Source of the DNA: G965197005 sp965197005
GTDB taxonomy: Bacteria; Pseudomonadota; Gammaproteobacteria; Pseudomonadales; Oceanobacteraceae
Assembly: GCA_965197005.1 (NCBI GenBank)
Contig: OZ239982.1
Span: 1,612,001 to 1,676,000, forward strand
DNA length: 64,000 nt
Direction: 5' to 3'
Under the pieces are notes generated by a model, which was not told the origin of the DNA, made no database searches, and saw nothing but the letters and a program-made list of their open reading frames with translations. The translations under genes were made by a program, and so were the position numbers. Position 1 is the stretch's first letter; each line of letters begins with the position of its first letter. Below are positions 34,904 through 43,956 of the stretch, piece by piece.

Positions 34904-36238
34904 TTAACCCTCTAGCTCAATTTTGGTTAGATTTTTACGCAAAATAGGCCCGTATTCATATTTACCGGGGCTCACGAAAGTGCATAATGCTAAATCTTCT
35001 TCATCTAATTCTAGCGCACCTAGTGCCATTGCCGCTTCCATGTCTTCTACCACTAAAGCTCGCAATAATTGCGTGGGCAAAATATCTAACGGCATGACTT
35101 TTTCATAAGCACCAATAGGAATTAGCGCACGTTCACTACCATTTGTGCTGGTGGTAAAGTCAAAGTGTTTGAATAGCAGTTTTGAGAGAAAAATGGGCAT
35201 TACAGAAAAACGATCTCGCCCTGCATGTAAGTAATGTAACAATAACCGTTCACGACCTTCTCGTAAAACGGATATTTGATTGTCATAACGCCCTAAATAG
35301 CCTGTTGTTGAATCGATTTGTCGTCCTGCAAAGACGGCACCTGAGATAATTCGATTTTCCCCTGCTTTGAGCAAACCTTCGGTTAATTCATATAGGTTTG
35401 CGCCTAGTTGGGTTTTAATTAGTGTGGGTTCACTCACTTGTGGACCAGCTAAGGCAACAATGCGTTGTGTATACAGCTCTCCAGTTACAAAGAGTTTGCC
35501 TATGGCGATGACATCTTGATAGCCAATACTCCAGACTGTACGAGTTTGACTAACAGGGTGTAGGTAATGAATGTGTGTACCAGTTAAACCTGCTGGGTGT
35601 GGACCACTGAAGATTTCTTTTTGGGCAACGCCTCCATCAGGAATGTCTGCATCGGGCGCATGACATACATAGAGTACGCCTTCTGTAAGCTGTTTAATAA
35701 TTTGCAAGCCTGCGGCAAAGTCGTCTTTATATTGATTGATAATAATCGCAGGGTCGCCTGCTAATGGGTTGGTGTCCATAGCATTAACAAAAATGGCTTG
35801 ATTGCTGCTGGTTGGTGCAGGAATGCGTGAATAAGGGCGAGTACGAAAACTGCTCCATTGTCCTGATTTAACCAAAATGTCGGTGATTTTTTCAGCACCT
35901 ATTGTGTTTAATTCATTTGCTGGAAACTGCCCAAAGTGTTCTTTTTCATCACCTTCACAGCTGATAACTAAGGATAAAAAGCGACGCTTCTCTCCTCGAT
36001 TAATGGCTTTTACTTTGCCACTGGCAGGAGCGGTATAGTTCACTCCTGAGGTTTTTTTATCGCAAAAAAGAAGCTGACCTTTTTTTACAAAGTCTCCCTC
36101 TTCTACCACTAATGTGGGTTTCATGCCCACATAATCAAGCCCCACCACAGCCACTTCTGAAACAGGTTTGCCTTCTACTATCGTATTTGAAGGCTGTCCA
36201 GAAATAGGCAATTTAAGACCGCGCTTAATCTTAATCAT
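34904..36238 (-). CDS. nqrA: Na+-translocating NADH:quinone reductase subunit A
   Basis: A 444-residue cytoplasmic-side subunit and the first gene of the operon. It starts with MIKIKRGLKLPISG, then biotinyl-like and SLBB-like folds as in NqrA; LHAGRDRFSVMPIF and the C-terminal CTFVSPGKYEYGPILR are family hallmarks. It contributes to the quinone site. A GCGAGG ribosome site precedes the ATG. The 144-nt upstream region carries inverted repeats. Confidence 0.97.
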   Translation of the reverse strand: MIKIKRGLKLPISGQPSNTIVEGKPVSEVAVVGLDYVGMKPTLVVEEGDFVKKGQLLFCDKKTSGVNYTAPASGKVKAINRGEKRRFLSLVISCEGDEKEHFGQFPANELNTIGAEKITDILVKSGQWSSFRTRPYSRIPAPTSSNQAIFVNAMDTNPLAGDPAIIINQYKDDFAAGLQIIKQLTEGVLYVCHAPDADIPDGGVAQKEIFSGPHPAGLTGTHIHYLHPVSQTRTVWSIGYQDVIAIGKLFVTGELYTQRIVALAGPQVSEPTLIKTQLGANLYELTEGLLKAGENRIISGAVFAGRQIDSTTGYLGRYDNQISVLREGRERLLLHYLHAGRDRFSVMPIFLSKLLFKHFDFTTSTNGSERALIPIGAYEKVMPLDILPTQLLRALVVEDMEAAMALGALELDEEDLALCTFVSPGKYEYGPILRKNLTKIELEG

Positions 36239-36305
36239 ACGCCTCGCCCAATATTATTATTTAAAATTCTTTACCAAATCAATCGGTTAAACCCAAAATC
36301 TTGCT

Positions 36306-36364
36306 GTAGCTGTGCATTCACTCTCTCTGCGTTCAGCTACCGCATTTGCTGGTATATTACCAGC
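36306..36364. promoter_or_regulatory. two inverted repeats between GAPDH and nqrA
   Basis: GTAGCTG/CAGCTAC (36306-36312 and 36334-36340) is followed by the perfect GCTGGTA-TAT-TACCAGC (36348-36364). They lie after the GAPDH stop and before nqrA on the same strand. They could end the GAPDH transcript or regulate nqr. No U-tract is seen. Confidence 0.4.
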
Positions 36365-36382
36365 TTATAACATCACTATTCT

Positions 36383-37834
36383 TTAATTACTGGTTTTAGG
36401 ATAGCTAGGATATTCAACTTGGCAAATATCTTGTGCAATCCTGACCACTTGGCGACTATAACCATATTCATTATCGTACCAAACATACAAATTAACACGG
36501 TTGCCGCTTACAATGGTTGCTTCAGCGTCCACAATCCCTGCATGTCTATTACCTACAAAATCAGATGAGACAACTTCTTGTGAGCAAACCCAGTCTATTT
36601 GCTTTTGCATAGATGAGTGTAAAGACTGTTCGCGTAGGTAGTCATTCACTTCATCTTTGTCTGTTGCTTGCAATACATTAAGGGATAAAATCGCCATAGA
36701 AACATTGGGCGTAGGTACGCGAATGGCATTACCTGTCAATTTGCCTTCAAGTTCTGGTAGGGCTTTAGCTACTGCTTTGGCTGCGCCTGTTTCAGTAATA
36801 ACCATATTTAATGCAGCACTACGTCCTCTTCTTGGCCCTTTATGATAATTATCAATTAGGTTTTGGTCATTGGTATAAGAGTGCACGGTTTCTACATGCC
36901 CACTATCAATACCGTATTTGTCATTCATCACTTTTAAAATGGGGGTAATGGCATTGGTGGTGCAAGATGCTGCTGATAATATTTTATCTTCGGGAAGAAT
37001 GTCTTTGCTGTTAATGCCATAAACGACATTTTTAATGTCGCCTTTTCCTGGTGCAGTTAGTAGTACTCGTGCTGTCCCTTTTGCTTTTAAGTGCTGACCC
37101 AAACCGTCGCTATCACGCCAAACACCTGTATTATCAATTACTAACGCATTGTTAATGCCATACTGGGTGTAGTCTATCTCGCTAGGGTCATTTGCATAAA
37201 TGACTTTAATGTAATTACCACTGGCGATAATGGCTTCATTTTCTTCGTCTACACTGATGGTTCCCCGAAATGTGCCATGCACCGAGTCTCGACGCAATAA
37301 GCTGGCACGTTTTTGTATGTCATTGCCTTTGTTGCGGCGCACCACAATTGCTTTTAAACGCAATCCATTACCACCACCTGATTTTTCTACCAAAATACGC
37401 GCTAATAGTCGTCCAATTCGCCCAAAACCATACAAAACCACATCACGATTTTCACCTTCAGCAGGTGTTCTTCCTACAATATCTTTTAACGCATTTGCAA
37501 TAAATTCACTTAATTCTTGGCTACCACCGTCACGGCTATAGCTAACAGCCAATTTACCAATATCAATATGTGCTCTGGCTACGTCCATTTTTTCAATCAC
37601 TTTCAGCACTTGAAAGGTATCATGTACTGATAATTCTTGATCTTCCATATGCCGCACAAAGCGATGAGATTTCAGCAACTGCACTACCGAGCGATTGATA
37701 ATAGGACGACCATAAAGAGAGGTAATGACGTTACGCTTACGGTAAAGTTTACCAATCATCGGTATCATATCTTCAGCGATAGATTCTCGCTCCATCCACT
37801 CGTTTAAATAGGCTTCTTGTTTTGTCTGTGTCAC
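36383..37834 (-). CDS. gap: long-form glyceraldehyde-3-phosphate dehydrogenase
   Basis: A 483-residue GAPDH, longer than the classic 335-residue enzyme because of an N-terminal extension of about 130 residues. It matches the long form found in Pseudomonas-type bacteria (start region NEWMERESIAEDMIPMIG). The NAD fold begins GFGRIGR at 136-142. The active-site Cys291 is in SAASCTTNAITP, and the C-terminus has WYDNEYGYS. It interconverts glyceraldehyde-3-phosphate and 1,3-bisphosphoglycerate. It is next to nqr and divergent from mfd, an arrangement I recall from Pseudomonas. Confidence 0.92.
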   Translation of the reverse strand: MTQTKQEAYLNEWMERESIAEDMIPMIGKLYRKRNVITSLYGRPIINRSVVQLLKSHRFVRHMEDQELSVHDTFQVLKVIEKMDVARAHIDIGKLAVSYSRDGGSQELSEFIANALKDIVGRTPAEGENRDVVLYGFGRIGRLLARILVEKSGGGNGLRLKAIVVRRNKGNDIQKRASLLRRDSVHGTFRGTISVDEENEAIIASGNYIKVIYANDPSEIDYTQYGINNALVIDNTGVWRDSDGLGQHLKAKGTARVLLTAPGKGDIKNVVYGINSKDILPEDKILSAASCTTNAITPILKVMNDKYGIDSGHVETVHSYTNDQNLIDNYHKGPRRGRSAALNMVITETGAAKAVAKALPELEGKLTGNAIRVPTPNVSMAILSLNVLQATDKDEVNDYLREQSLHSSMQKQIDWVCSQEVVSSDFVGNRHAGIVDAEATIVSGNRVNLYVWYDNEYGYSRQVVRIAQDICQVEYPSYPKTSN

Positions 37835-37963
37835 GCTGACCTCGCTTTCGGCTACTAGTTAATAAAATTTCAGGCGCAGAATTATGCCTTTTTTTATTGC
37901 TATTCACAATGCCTTTAGGTCAATAAAAAACTGATATAAACCATGTATCATAACAATAAAAAG

Positions 37964-37992
37964 TTGACCTCTTGATGTTATAAGTAGATTAT
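37964..37992 (+). promoter_or_regulatory. possible mfd promoter
   Basis: TTGACC (37964-37969), a 17-nt spacer and GATTAT (37987-37992), about 30 nt before the mfd ATG. Moderate match only. Confidence 0.4.
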
Positions 37993-38021
37993 CCCTCCCT
38001 TTTTATACTCGTTATAAGTTT

Positions 38022-41000
38022 ATGCTTTCTCTTACTGAAAATTTACCCTTACCCAAAGTGGGACAACGTGCCTTTTGGGGCAATTTACAAGGCGCAAGTC
38101 AGGCACTTGCCATTGCTCAACAAGCAAGCAAACACCAAGGCTTAACTTTGGTAATTACGACTGATACTAATAGTGCCATGCGTTTGGAAGATGAGATTGC
38201 TTTTTTTAGTCAAGATTTGCCTGTTTTGCATTTTCCTGATTGGGAGGTGTTGCCTTACGATTTGTTTTCTCCACACCAAGATATTATTTCTCAGCGTATT
38301 GCTACTTTGGCACGCTTAGCACAAAGCAAGAATGCCATTTTAATCATTCCTATACGCACTTTATTGCATCGCTTGCCACCTGCTGAATTTTATCAAGGAC
38401 AGAGTTTTGCTTTTCAAGTAGGAGATACCTTTAATCCAGAGACCGCTCGTAAGCAATTAGAAAGTGCTGGCTATCTTTGTGTGGATACGGTTTATAATCA
38501 TGGCGAATTTGCCTTGCGTGGGGCAATTATGGATATTTATCCTATGGGTCAAAACTGCCCCTTTCGTGTGGAGTTATTTGATGATGAAATAGACACCCTA
38601 CGCACCTTTGATAGTGACAGTCAACGCACCTTAGATAAAGTGCAAAAAATAGAAATACTGCCCGCAAGAGAATACCCTACAGATAGCCGAGGATTGCGCT
38701 TATTTAAGCAGCGTTGGTTTGATTTTTTTGCCCAAGATCCAAAAAAGTGTCCCCTTTATCAAGATATAAGCCAAGGCATTGCCAGTGCTGGTATTGAATA
38801 TTATCTGCCGCTGTTTTTTGAGCAGCAACTTGGACACTTATTTGAACATTTGCCAGATAACAGTTTGGTTATTCAGCAAGTTGGATTAAAAGAGTCTGCT
38901 GAGCAGTTTATTCAAGAGGTCAATGAGCGTTATGAAAGTCGCAGACACAATTTACAGCGACCAATATTACCGCCTAGTGAATTGTTTTTAAATGTTGATA
39001 GTCTGTTCTCTGCCATCAAGCATTATCCTAGCATTGTCTATGGCAGTAAAAAGGTGAGCGAGCGTGCTGGAAGTCATCACTTTGATACCTCTGAGCTACC
39101 CGATATCAGCTTAGATTCCAAAGCACAACAGCCTTTGGCCAAACTCATCAACTGGCTTGCAGACAATTCTCAACAACAGGTTTTATTTTGTGCAGAATCT
39201 AAAGGTCGCCGTGAGGCCGTTGCTGATTTGCTAAAAAGGGCAAATATAAACCCGAAGATACTTAATGATTTTAGCCAGCTATCTAAGAGCACCGCTCAGC
39301 TTAATCTCATTCAAGCCCCCCTTGATGAAAGCGTCATACTAAAACAGCAAAATATTACTTTTATTACTGAAAACCAACTTTTTAGCCAACGGATTAAACA
39401 GCGTCGTAGCAGAAGCCGCCAAGCAACTGATGCAGACATGCTTATTCGTGATTTAAGCGAGCTAAAAGAAGGCACACCTGTGGTGCATTTAGACCATGGT
39501 ATTGGGCGTTATATGGGCTTACAGATATTAGAAGCAGGTGGAGAGCGCAACGAGTTTTTGGTTTTACACTATGCCAAAGATGCCAAACTCTATGTGCCTG
39601 TTGCCTCTTTACATTTAATCTCACGTTATGCAGGGGGCGAAGACAGTCGGGTTGCACTGAGCAACCTAGGTACTGAAAAATGGGCAGAAAGCAAACGTAA
39701 AGCCGCAGAAAAAGTGCGTGATAGTGCTGCTGAATTACTAGATATTTATGCACAACGTCAGGCCAAGCAAGGGTTTGCTTTTAACCCACCTGATGCTGAC
39801 TACCAACGCTTTGCTGCCAGCTTTGCGTTTGAGGAAACGCCAGACCAACAAAGTGCTATTGATGCCGTTATCCATGATATGTGTGCCAGCCAACCTATGG
39901 ATAGGCTCATTTGTGGTGATGTTGGCTTTGGTAAAACCGAAGTCGCTATGCGTGCTGCATTTATTGCAGTGCAAAGTGGTAAACAGGTTGCAGTACTGGT
40001 ACCAACTACACTACTGGCACAGCAGCACCATCAAAACTTTGTTGATCGCTTTGCTGACTGGCCTGTAAAAGTCGAAATTTTATCTCGTTTTCAGTCTCCC
40101 AAACAAACCCAACAAACCCTAAATAATATGTTAGATGGGCAAGCCGATATTGTAATTGGAACACATAAGCTAATCCAAAAAGACGTTGCTTTTAATCGTT
40201 TAAGTTTGCTTATTATTGATGAGGAACATCGTTTTGGAGTACAGCAAAAAGAGCGTGTAAAAGCCCTGCGAGCAGAAGTAGATATTTTAACACTGACAGC
40301 CACACCTATTCCGCGCACACTTAATATGTCTATGTCAGGAGTGCGAGATTTATCGATTATCTCAACCCCACCTGCCAAACGCCTGAGCGTTAATACCTTT
40401 GTTAAACCTTACGATAGTGCCAATATTAAGGAGGCAGTATTGCGCGAGATTGTTCGTGGCGGACAGCTTTATTATCTGCATAATGAAGTCAAAAGCATTG
40501 AACGCTGCGCTCATGAGTTAGCAGAGCTTATCCCTGAGGCGCGTGTTGGCATTGCTCATGGTCAAATGTCTGAGCGTGAATTAGAAAAAGTGATGAGCGA
40601 CTTTTACCATAAACGTTTTAATACTCTTGTTTGCACAACCATTATTGAAACGGGTATTGATATCCCCTCAGCTAACACGATTATCATTGAGCGTGCGGAT
40701 AAATTTGGGTTGGCACAATTGCATCAATTACGAGGACGAGTTGGACGTTCACACCATCAGGCTTATGCCTATTTACTGACGCCCCCAACTAAAATCAGCC
40801 GTGATGCAGAAAAACGCTTAGATGCTATTGTCAGCGCACAGGATTTAGGTGCTGGTTTTATGCTTGCAACTCATGATTTAGAAATTCGAGGTGCTGGCGA
40901 GTTATTAGGTGAAGAGCAGAGCGGACAAATTCAAAGTGTTGGTTTTACTCTCTATATGGACATGCTAAATGAAGCTGTTATGGCAATTAAAAGCGGCAAA

Positions 41001-41474
41001 CAACCAAATTATGATTTACACATACAAAAAGAGGCAGAAATCAATCTCCACAGCCCTGCATTAATACCTGATGATTATCTTCCTGATGTGGGGCTGCGGT
41101 TAAACTTATACAAGCGTATTGCCAGCGCACAAAACAACGCTCAACTTAAAGATTTACAAGTAGAGATGATAGACCGCTTTGGACTATTACCTACACAGGT
41201 TAAAACTTTATTTAAACAAACTGAACTCAAATTTGAACTCAATGTGCTGGGTATCAAAAAACTAGATGTGGGCGAGCATGATGGACGTATGGAATTTAGA
41301 GAGCAAACTCATATAGATCCGCTAACGCTCATTGAGTTAGTACAAAGTCAGCCGCAAAATTTTAAATTACAAGCAAGCCAAGCCTTGCGTTTTTATGCGG
41401 ATATGCCCAATATACAAGCACGCTTTGCCTATGTAGAACAACTTTTGGCACAGATTAAACCTCAACCTAATTAA
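38022..41474 (+). CDS. mfd: transcription-repair coupling factor Mfd
   Basis: A 1150-residue protein, the usual Mfd length. It has a UvrB-homology N-terminal module and the RNA-polymerase-interacting domain (VVHLDHGIGRYMGL, about 485-500). The RecG-like translocase has Walker A GDVGFGKTEVA (Lys638) and DEEHRFGVQQKERVK. A TRCF C-terminal domain follows. It displaces stalled RNA polymerase and recruits UvrA to lesions. It is followed 11 nt later by csiV on the same strand. Confidence 0.97.
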   Translation: MLSLTENLPLPKVGQRAFWGNLQGASQALAIAQQASKHQGLTLVITTDTNSAMRLEDEIAFFSQDLPVLHFPDWEVLPYDLFSPHQDIISQRIATLARLAQSKNAILIIPIRTLLHRLPPAEFYQGQSFAFQVGDTFNPETARKQLESAGYLCVDTVYNHGEFALRGAIMDIYPMGQNCPFRVELFDDEIDTLRTFDSDSQRTLDKVQKIEILPAREYPTDSRGLRLFKQRWFDFFAQDPKKCPLYQDISQGIASAGIEYYLPLFFEQQLGHLFEHLPDNSLVIQQVGLKESAEQFIQEVNERYESRRHNLQRPILPPSELFLNVDSLFSAIKHYPSIVYGSKKVSERAGSHHFDTSELPDISLDSKAQQPLAKLINWLADNSQQQVLFCAESKGRREAVADLLKRANINPKILNDFSQLSKSTAQLNLIQAPLDESVILKQQNITFITENQLFSQRIKQRRSRSRQATDADMLIRDLSELKEGTPVVHLDHGIGRYMGLQILEAGGERNEFLVLHYAKDAKLYVPVASLHLISRYAGGEDSRVALSNLGTEKWAESKRKAAEKVRDSAAELLDIYAQRQAKQGFAFNPPDADYQRFAASFAFEETPDQQSAIDAVIHDMCASQPMDRLICGDVGFGKTEVAMRAAFIAVQSGKQVAVLVPTTLLAQQHHQNFVDRFADWPVKVEILSRFQSPKQTQQTLNNMLDGQADIVIGTHKLIQKDVAFNRLSLLIIDEEHRFGVQQKERVKALRAEVDILTLTATPIPRTLNMSMSGVRDLSIISTPPAKRLSVNTFVKPYDSANIKEAVLREIVRGGQLYYLHNEVKSIERCAHELAELIPEARVGIAHGQMSERELEKVMSDFYHKRFNTLVCTTIIETGIDIPSANTIIIERADKFGLAQLHQLRGRVGRSHHQAYAYLLTPPTKISRDAEKRLDAIVSAQDLGAGFMLATHDLEIRGAGELLGEEQSGQIQSVGFTLYMDMLNEAVMAIKSGKQPNYDLHIQKEAEINLHSPALIPDDYLPDVGLRLNLYKRIASAQNNAQLKDLQVEMIDRFGLLPTQVKTLFKQTELKFELNVLGIKKLDVGEHDGRMEFREQTHIDPLTLIELVQSQPQNFKLQASQALRFYADMPNIQARFAYVEQLLAQIKPQPN

Positions 41475-41485
41475 AGGACATTACC

Positions 41486-42190
41486 GTGCAACAAAAACTG
41501 TTTATCTCTATTTTTATCAGTTTATTTTCTGTTGGTTATACTGCCAACGCTTGGAGTGCCCAATGGTATCAAGTAGAAGTTATGCTCATTGCTTATACAG
41601 ATATTAATGACATTGAAAAAGAATACTGGCCAATTGAATTAGAAACACCACCTGTATTTAATAAAAAACACAATATTAGCTGGTTATCTCCCCTTAATAG
41701 CCAAGCGACAAACCAAAGGGTTATTCGCCGTTTTGGTGCGCCCAATGCCAAAAACAAAACCACAGGTCAATTATTTGCAATGCTCAAACGACCTTCATTA
41801 TCAGGCTATGTAAAACAAATAAACAAACAAAAAAACATGCAGGTAATCTGGCAACAAAGCTGGCTTGAGCCTATTCAAAGTAAAGCTAAAGCCAGTGCTC
41901 ATCAAATTAATCTTAACCTAAAAGGCAACCCTAACATTAAACTTCAAGGGGAAATTAGTTTATATCGTAGCCGCTATCTGCACATTAGCACTAACTTGCA
42001 TCTGCGCCACTATGCCCAAGGTACTGAAAAAAACAGCTCTCAGCAGGCACAAAATTACAATATTGTTGACGTTCCTATGCGTGCGGCTTTAATACGGCTT
42101 AGCCGACGCATGCGTAGCAACGAAATACATTACCTAGACCACCCAATGCTAGGCGTGGTCATCAAAACCAGACCTGTCAGCGAGCTATAA
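41486..42190 (+). CDS. csiV: CsiV-family periplasmic peptidoglycan-binding protein
   Basis: A 234-residue exported protein starting at GTG 41486, 5 nt after an AAAGGA site. A signal peptide (about 1-25, ending NAWSA) is followed by the family opening QWYQVEVMLIAYTD and the C-terminal RAALIRLSRRMRSNEIHYLDHPMLGVVIKT. CsiV was described in Acinetobacter and Pseudomonas-type genomes next to mfd; it binds peptidoglycan and supports LPO activation of PBP1A in some species. The synteny with mfd supports the call. Confidence 0.85.
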   Translation: MQQKLFISIFISLFSVGYTANAWSAQWYQVEVMLIAYTDINDIEKEYWPIELETPPVFNKKHNISWLSPLNSQATNQRVIRRFGAPNAKNKTTGQLFAMLKRPSLSGYVKQINKQKNMQVIWQQSWLEPIQSKAKASAHQINLNLKGNPNIKLQGEISLYRSRYLHISTNLHLRHYAQGTEKNSSQQAQNYNIVDVPMRAALIRLSRRMRSNEIHYLDHPMLGVVIKTRPVSEL

Positions 42191-42222
42191 AAAGCCACCT
42201 TTAGAATAAATCCATACCGCTT

Positions 42223-42245
42223 AGGGCAATGTTGCTATTTGCCCT
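42223..42245. terminator. hairpin between convergent csiV and serS
   Basis: AGGGCAA and TTGCCCT arms around a 9-nt loop, 33 nt after the csiV stop and 11 nt before the serS stop. Short T-rich sequence lies on the right side. Confidence 0.55.
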
Positions 42246-42255
42246 TTAATCCATA

Positions 42256-43542
42256 CTATTTACTGGTAATTTGAGTTATGCCACCCATGTAGGGTTTAAG
42301 CACTTCAGGTACTTTAATATGACCATCTGCTTGTTGATAATTTTCTAAAATGGCTACCAAAGTTCGCCCAACTGCCAAACCAGAACCATTTAAGGTATGT
42401 AATAACTCTGGCTTATTGGTATCGGCATTACGGAAACGTGCCTGCATACGACGTGCTTGAAAGTCGCCAAAATAGCTACATGAAGATATTTCACGGTAAG
42501 TATTTTGTGCAGGTAACCAAACTTCTAAATCGTAAGTTTTAATCGCTGAAAATCCTAAATCTCCACCACAGAGCAAGACCTTGCGATAAGGTAACCCCAA
42601 CATTTGCAAAATACGCTCGGCATCTTTAGTCAGAGATTCTAGTGCCGCATTTCCTTGCTCTGGACGCACAAACTGCACCAGCTCTACTTTGTCAAACTGA
42701 TGCTGGCGTATCATGCCTCGAGTGTCTCGCCCATAGCTGCCTGCTTCGCTTCTAAAACAAGGAGTGTGTGCAACTTTTTTAAGCGGCAACTCGCCTTCAT
42801 AAACTTGCTGACTCATGAGGTTGGTTACCGGCACTTCTGCTGTGGGAATTAAATAAAAATCTCGCTCACCTTGGGCATTGGGAATTTTAAATAAATCTTC
42901 AGCAAATTTGGGTAGTTGTCCAGTGCCTATAAGGGCATCGGTATTAACCAAATAAGGCACCCAAGTTTCTTCATAGCCATGCATTTCAATATGGGTATTG
43001 AGCATAAATTGTGCTAACGAGCGATGTAAGCGAGCAATGTCTTGGTGCATACTTGCAAAGCGTGAGCCTGCAATTGCGCTTGCTTTTTCAAACTCCAGAC
43101 CTAAAGGCAGTCCTAAATCCACATGATCTTTTGGGGTAAAATCAAATTGGGGCACATCTCCCCAGCGACTAATTTCTAAATTGTCTGCCTCACTTTCCCC
43201 CGATGGCACATCATCATCTGGTATATTGGGTATGCCTAATAAAAAGTCACGCATGGACTGTTCGGCTTCTTTTGCTTGCTGTTCAAGATGGCGAATGTTG
43301 TCGTCCACGTCACCTAAGGCTTGTTGTTTCGCCTCTTCTGGCGAATGTCCTTGAGCAATTAATGCACCAACTTTCTTGGAAGCCTGCTTCTTTTGAGCCT
43401 GTAGATTTTGCCCCTCGGTCATCGCCTGTTTGCGACTGCCATCAAGCTGAACAAAGCGTTCAACATCAAATTGATGACCTTTTTTGGCTAGTTTTTCACT
43501 AACTTCAGTTAAATTTTCTCGTATGTATTTGATGTCTAACAT
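42256..43542 (-). CDS. serS: seryl-tRNA synthetase
   Basis: A 428-residue class II synthetase charging tRNA-Ser. The N-terminal coiled-coil arm (about 30-100, Gln/Ala/Lys rich) is followed by the catalytic core with motif 2 (FRSEAGSYGRDTRGMIRQHQF region) and motif 3 (GSGLAVGRTLVAILEN). It is the last gene of the ftsK-lolA-rarA-crcB-serS run, 39 nt after crcB, as in many gammaproteobacteria. Confidence 0.97.
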   Translation of the reverse strand: MLDIKYIRENLTEVSEKLAKKGHQFDVERFVQLDGSRKQAMTEGQNLQAQKKQASKKVGALIAQGHSPEEAKQQALGDVDDNIRHLEQQAKEAEQSMRDFLLGIPNIPDDDVPSGESEADNLEISRWGDVPQFDFTPKDHVDLGLPLGLEFEKASAIAGSRFASMHQDIARLHRSLAQFMLNTHIEMHGYEETWVPYLVNTDALIGTGQLPKFAEDLFKIPNAQGERDFYLIPTAEVPVTNLMSQQVYEGELPLKKVAHTPCFRSEAGSYGRDTRGMIRQHQFDKVELVQFVRPEQGNAALESLTKDAERILQMLGLPYRKVLLCGGDLGFSAIKTYDLEVWLPAQNTYREISSCSYFGDFQARRMQARFRNADTNKPELLHTLNGSGLAVGRTLVAILENYQQADGHIKVPEVLKPYMGGITQITSK

Positions 43543-43581
43543 CTTATCTCTCTTAATAACAGGGGGTTTATAATAGGGTAT

Positions 43582-43956
43582 TTAGTGTAACTGTCTAGCC
43601 AGCAGAATACCTGAAAAACTTGCCAATAAACAAGCACTGATACTTAGCATAATATAACAGACTGCCCATAGGCTTTTACCACTTTCAAACAGCTGTATAC
43701 TTTCTAAAGAAAAAGTAGAAAAGGTTGTAAAAGCACCAAGAAATCCAACCATAAGAAGTTGCCGATGCTGCACCTGTCCTAAATTAAGCTGCACTAAATA
43801 AACATAAGCAATGCCAATTAAAAATGAGCCAAGCACATTCACACCTAAAGTACCTAAAGGCATGGCATGGGGCAATTGTTTATGTACAAAATTGGCAATT
43901 AAAAAACGACTAACTGCTCCTAAACTGCCGCCCAAGGCGATCCATATTAAATTCAC
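43582..43956 (-). CDS. crcB: fluoride ion channel CrcB/Fluc
   Basis: A 124-residue four-helix membrane protein with the family motifs GGSLGAVSRFLI, LGVNVLGSFLIG and GFLGAFTTFSTFSLE. Dimers export fluoride. Its ATG overlaps the rarA stop by 4 nt, so it is translationally coupled. There is no room for a fluoride riboswitch upstream. Confidence 0.95.
   Translation of the reverse strand: MNLIWIALGGSLGAVSRFLIANFVHKQLPHAMPLGTLGVNVLGSFLIGIAYVYLVQLNLGQVQHRQLLMVGFLGAFTTFSTFSLESIQLFESGKSLWAVCYIMLSISACLLASFSGILLARQLH

Noticed and set aside
39442..40378. ORFs overlapping mfd on both strands
   Set aside because: Shadows of a clearly real 1150-residue gene.
43582..43956. Fluoride riboswitch for crcB
   Set aside because: The crcB start overlaps the rarA stop, leaving no leader.
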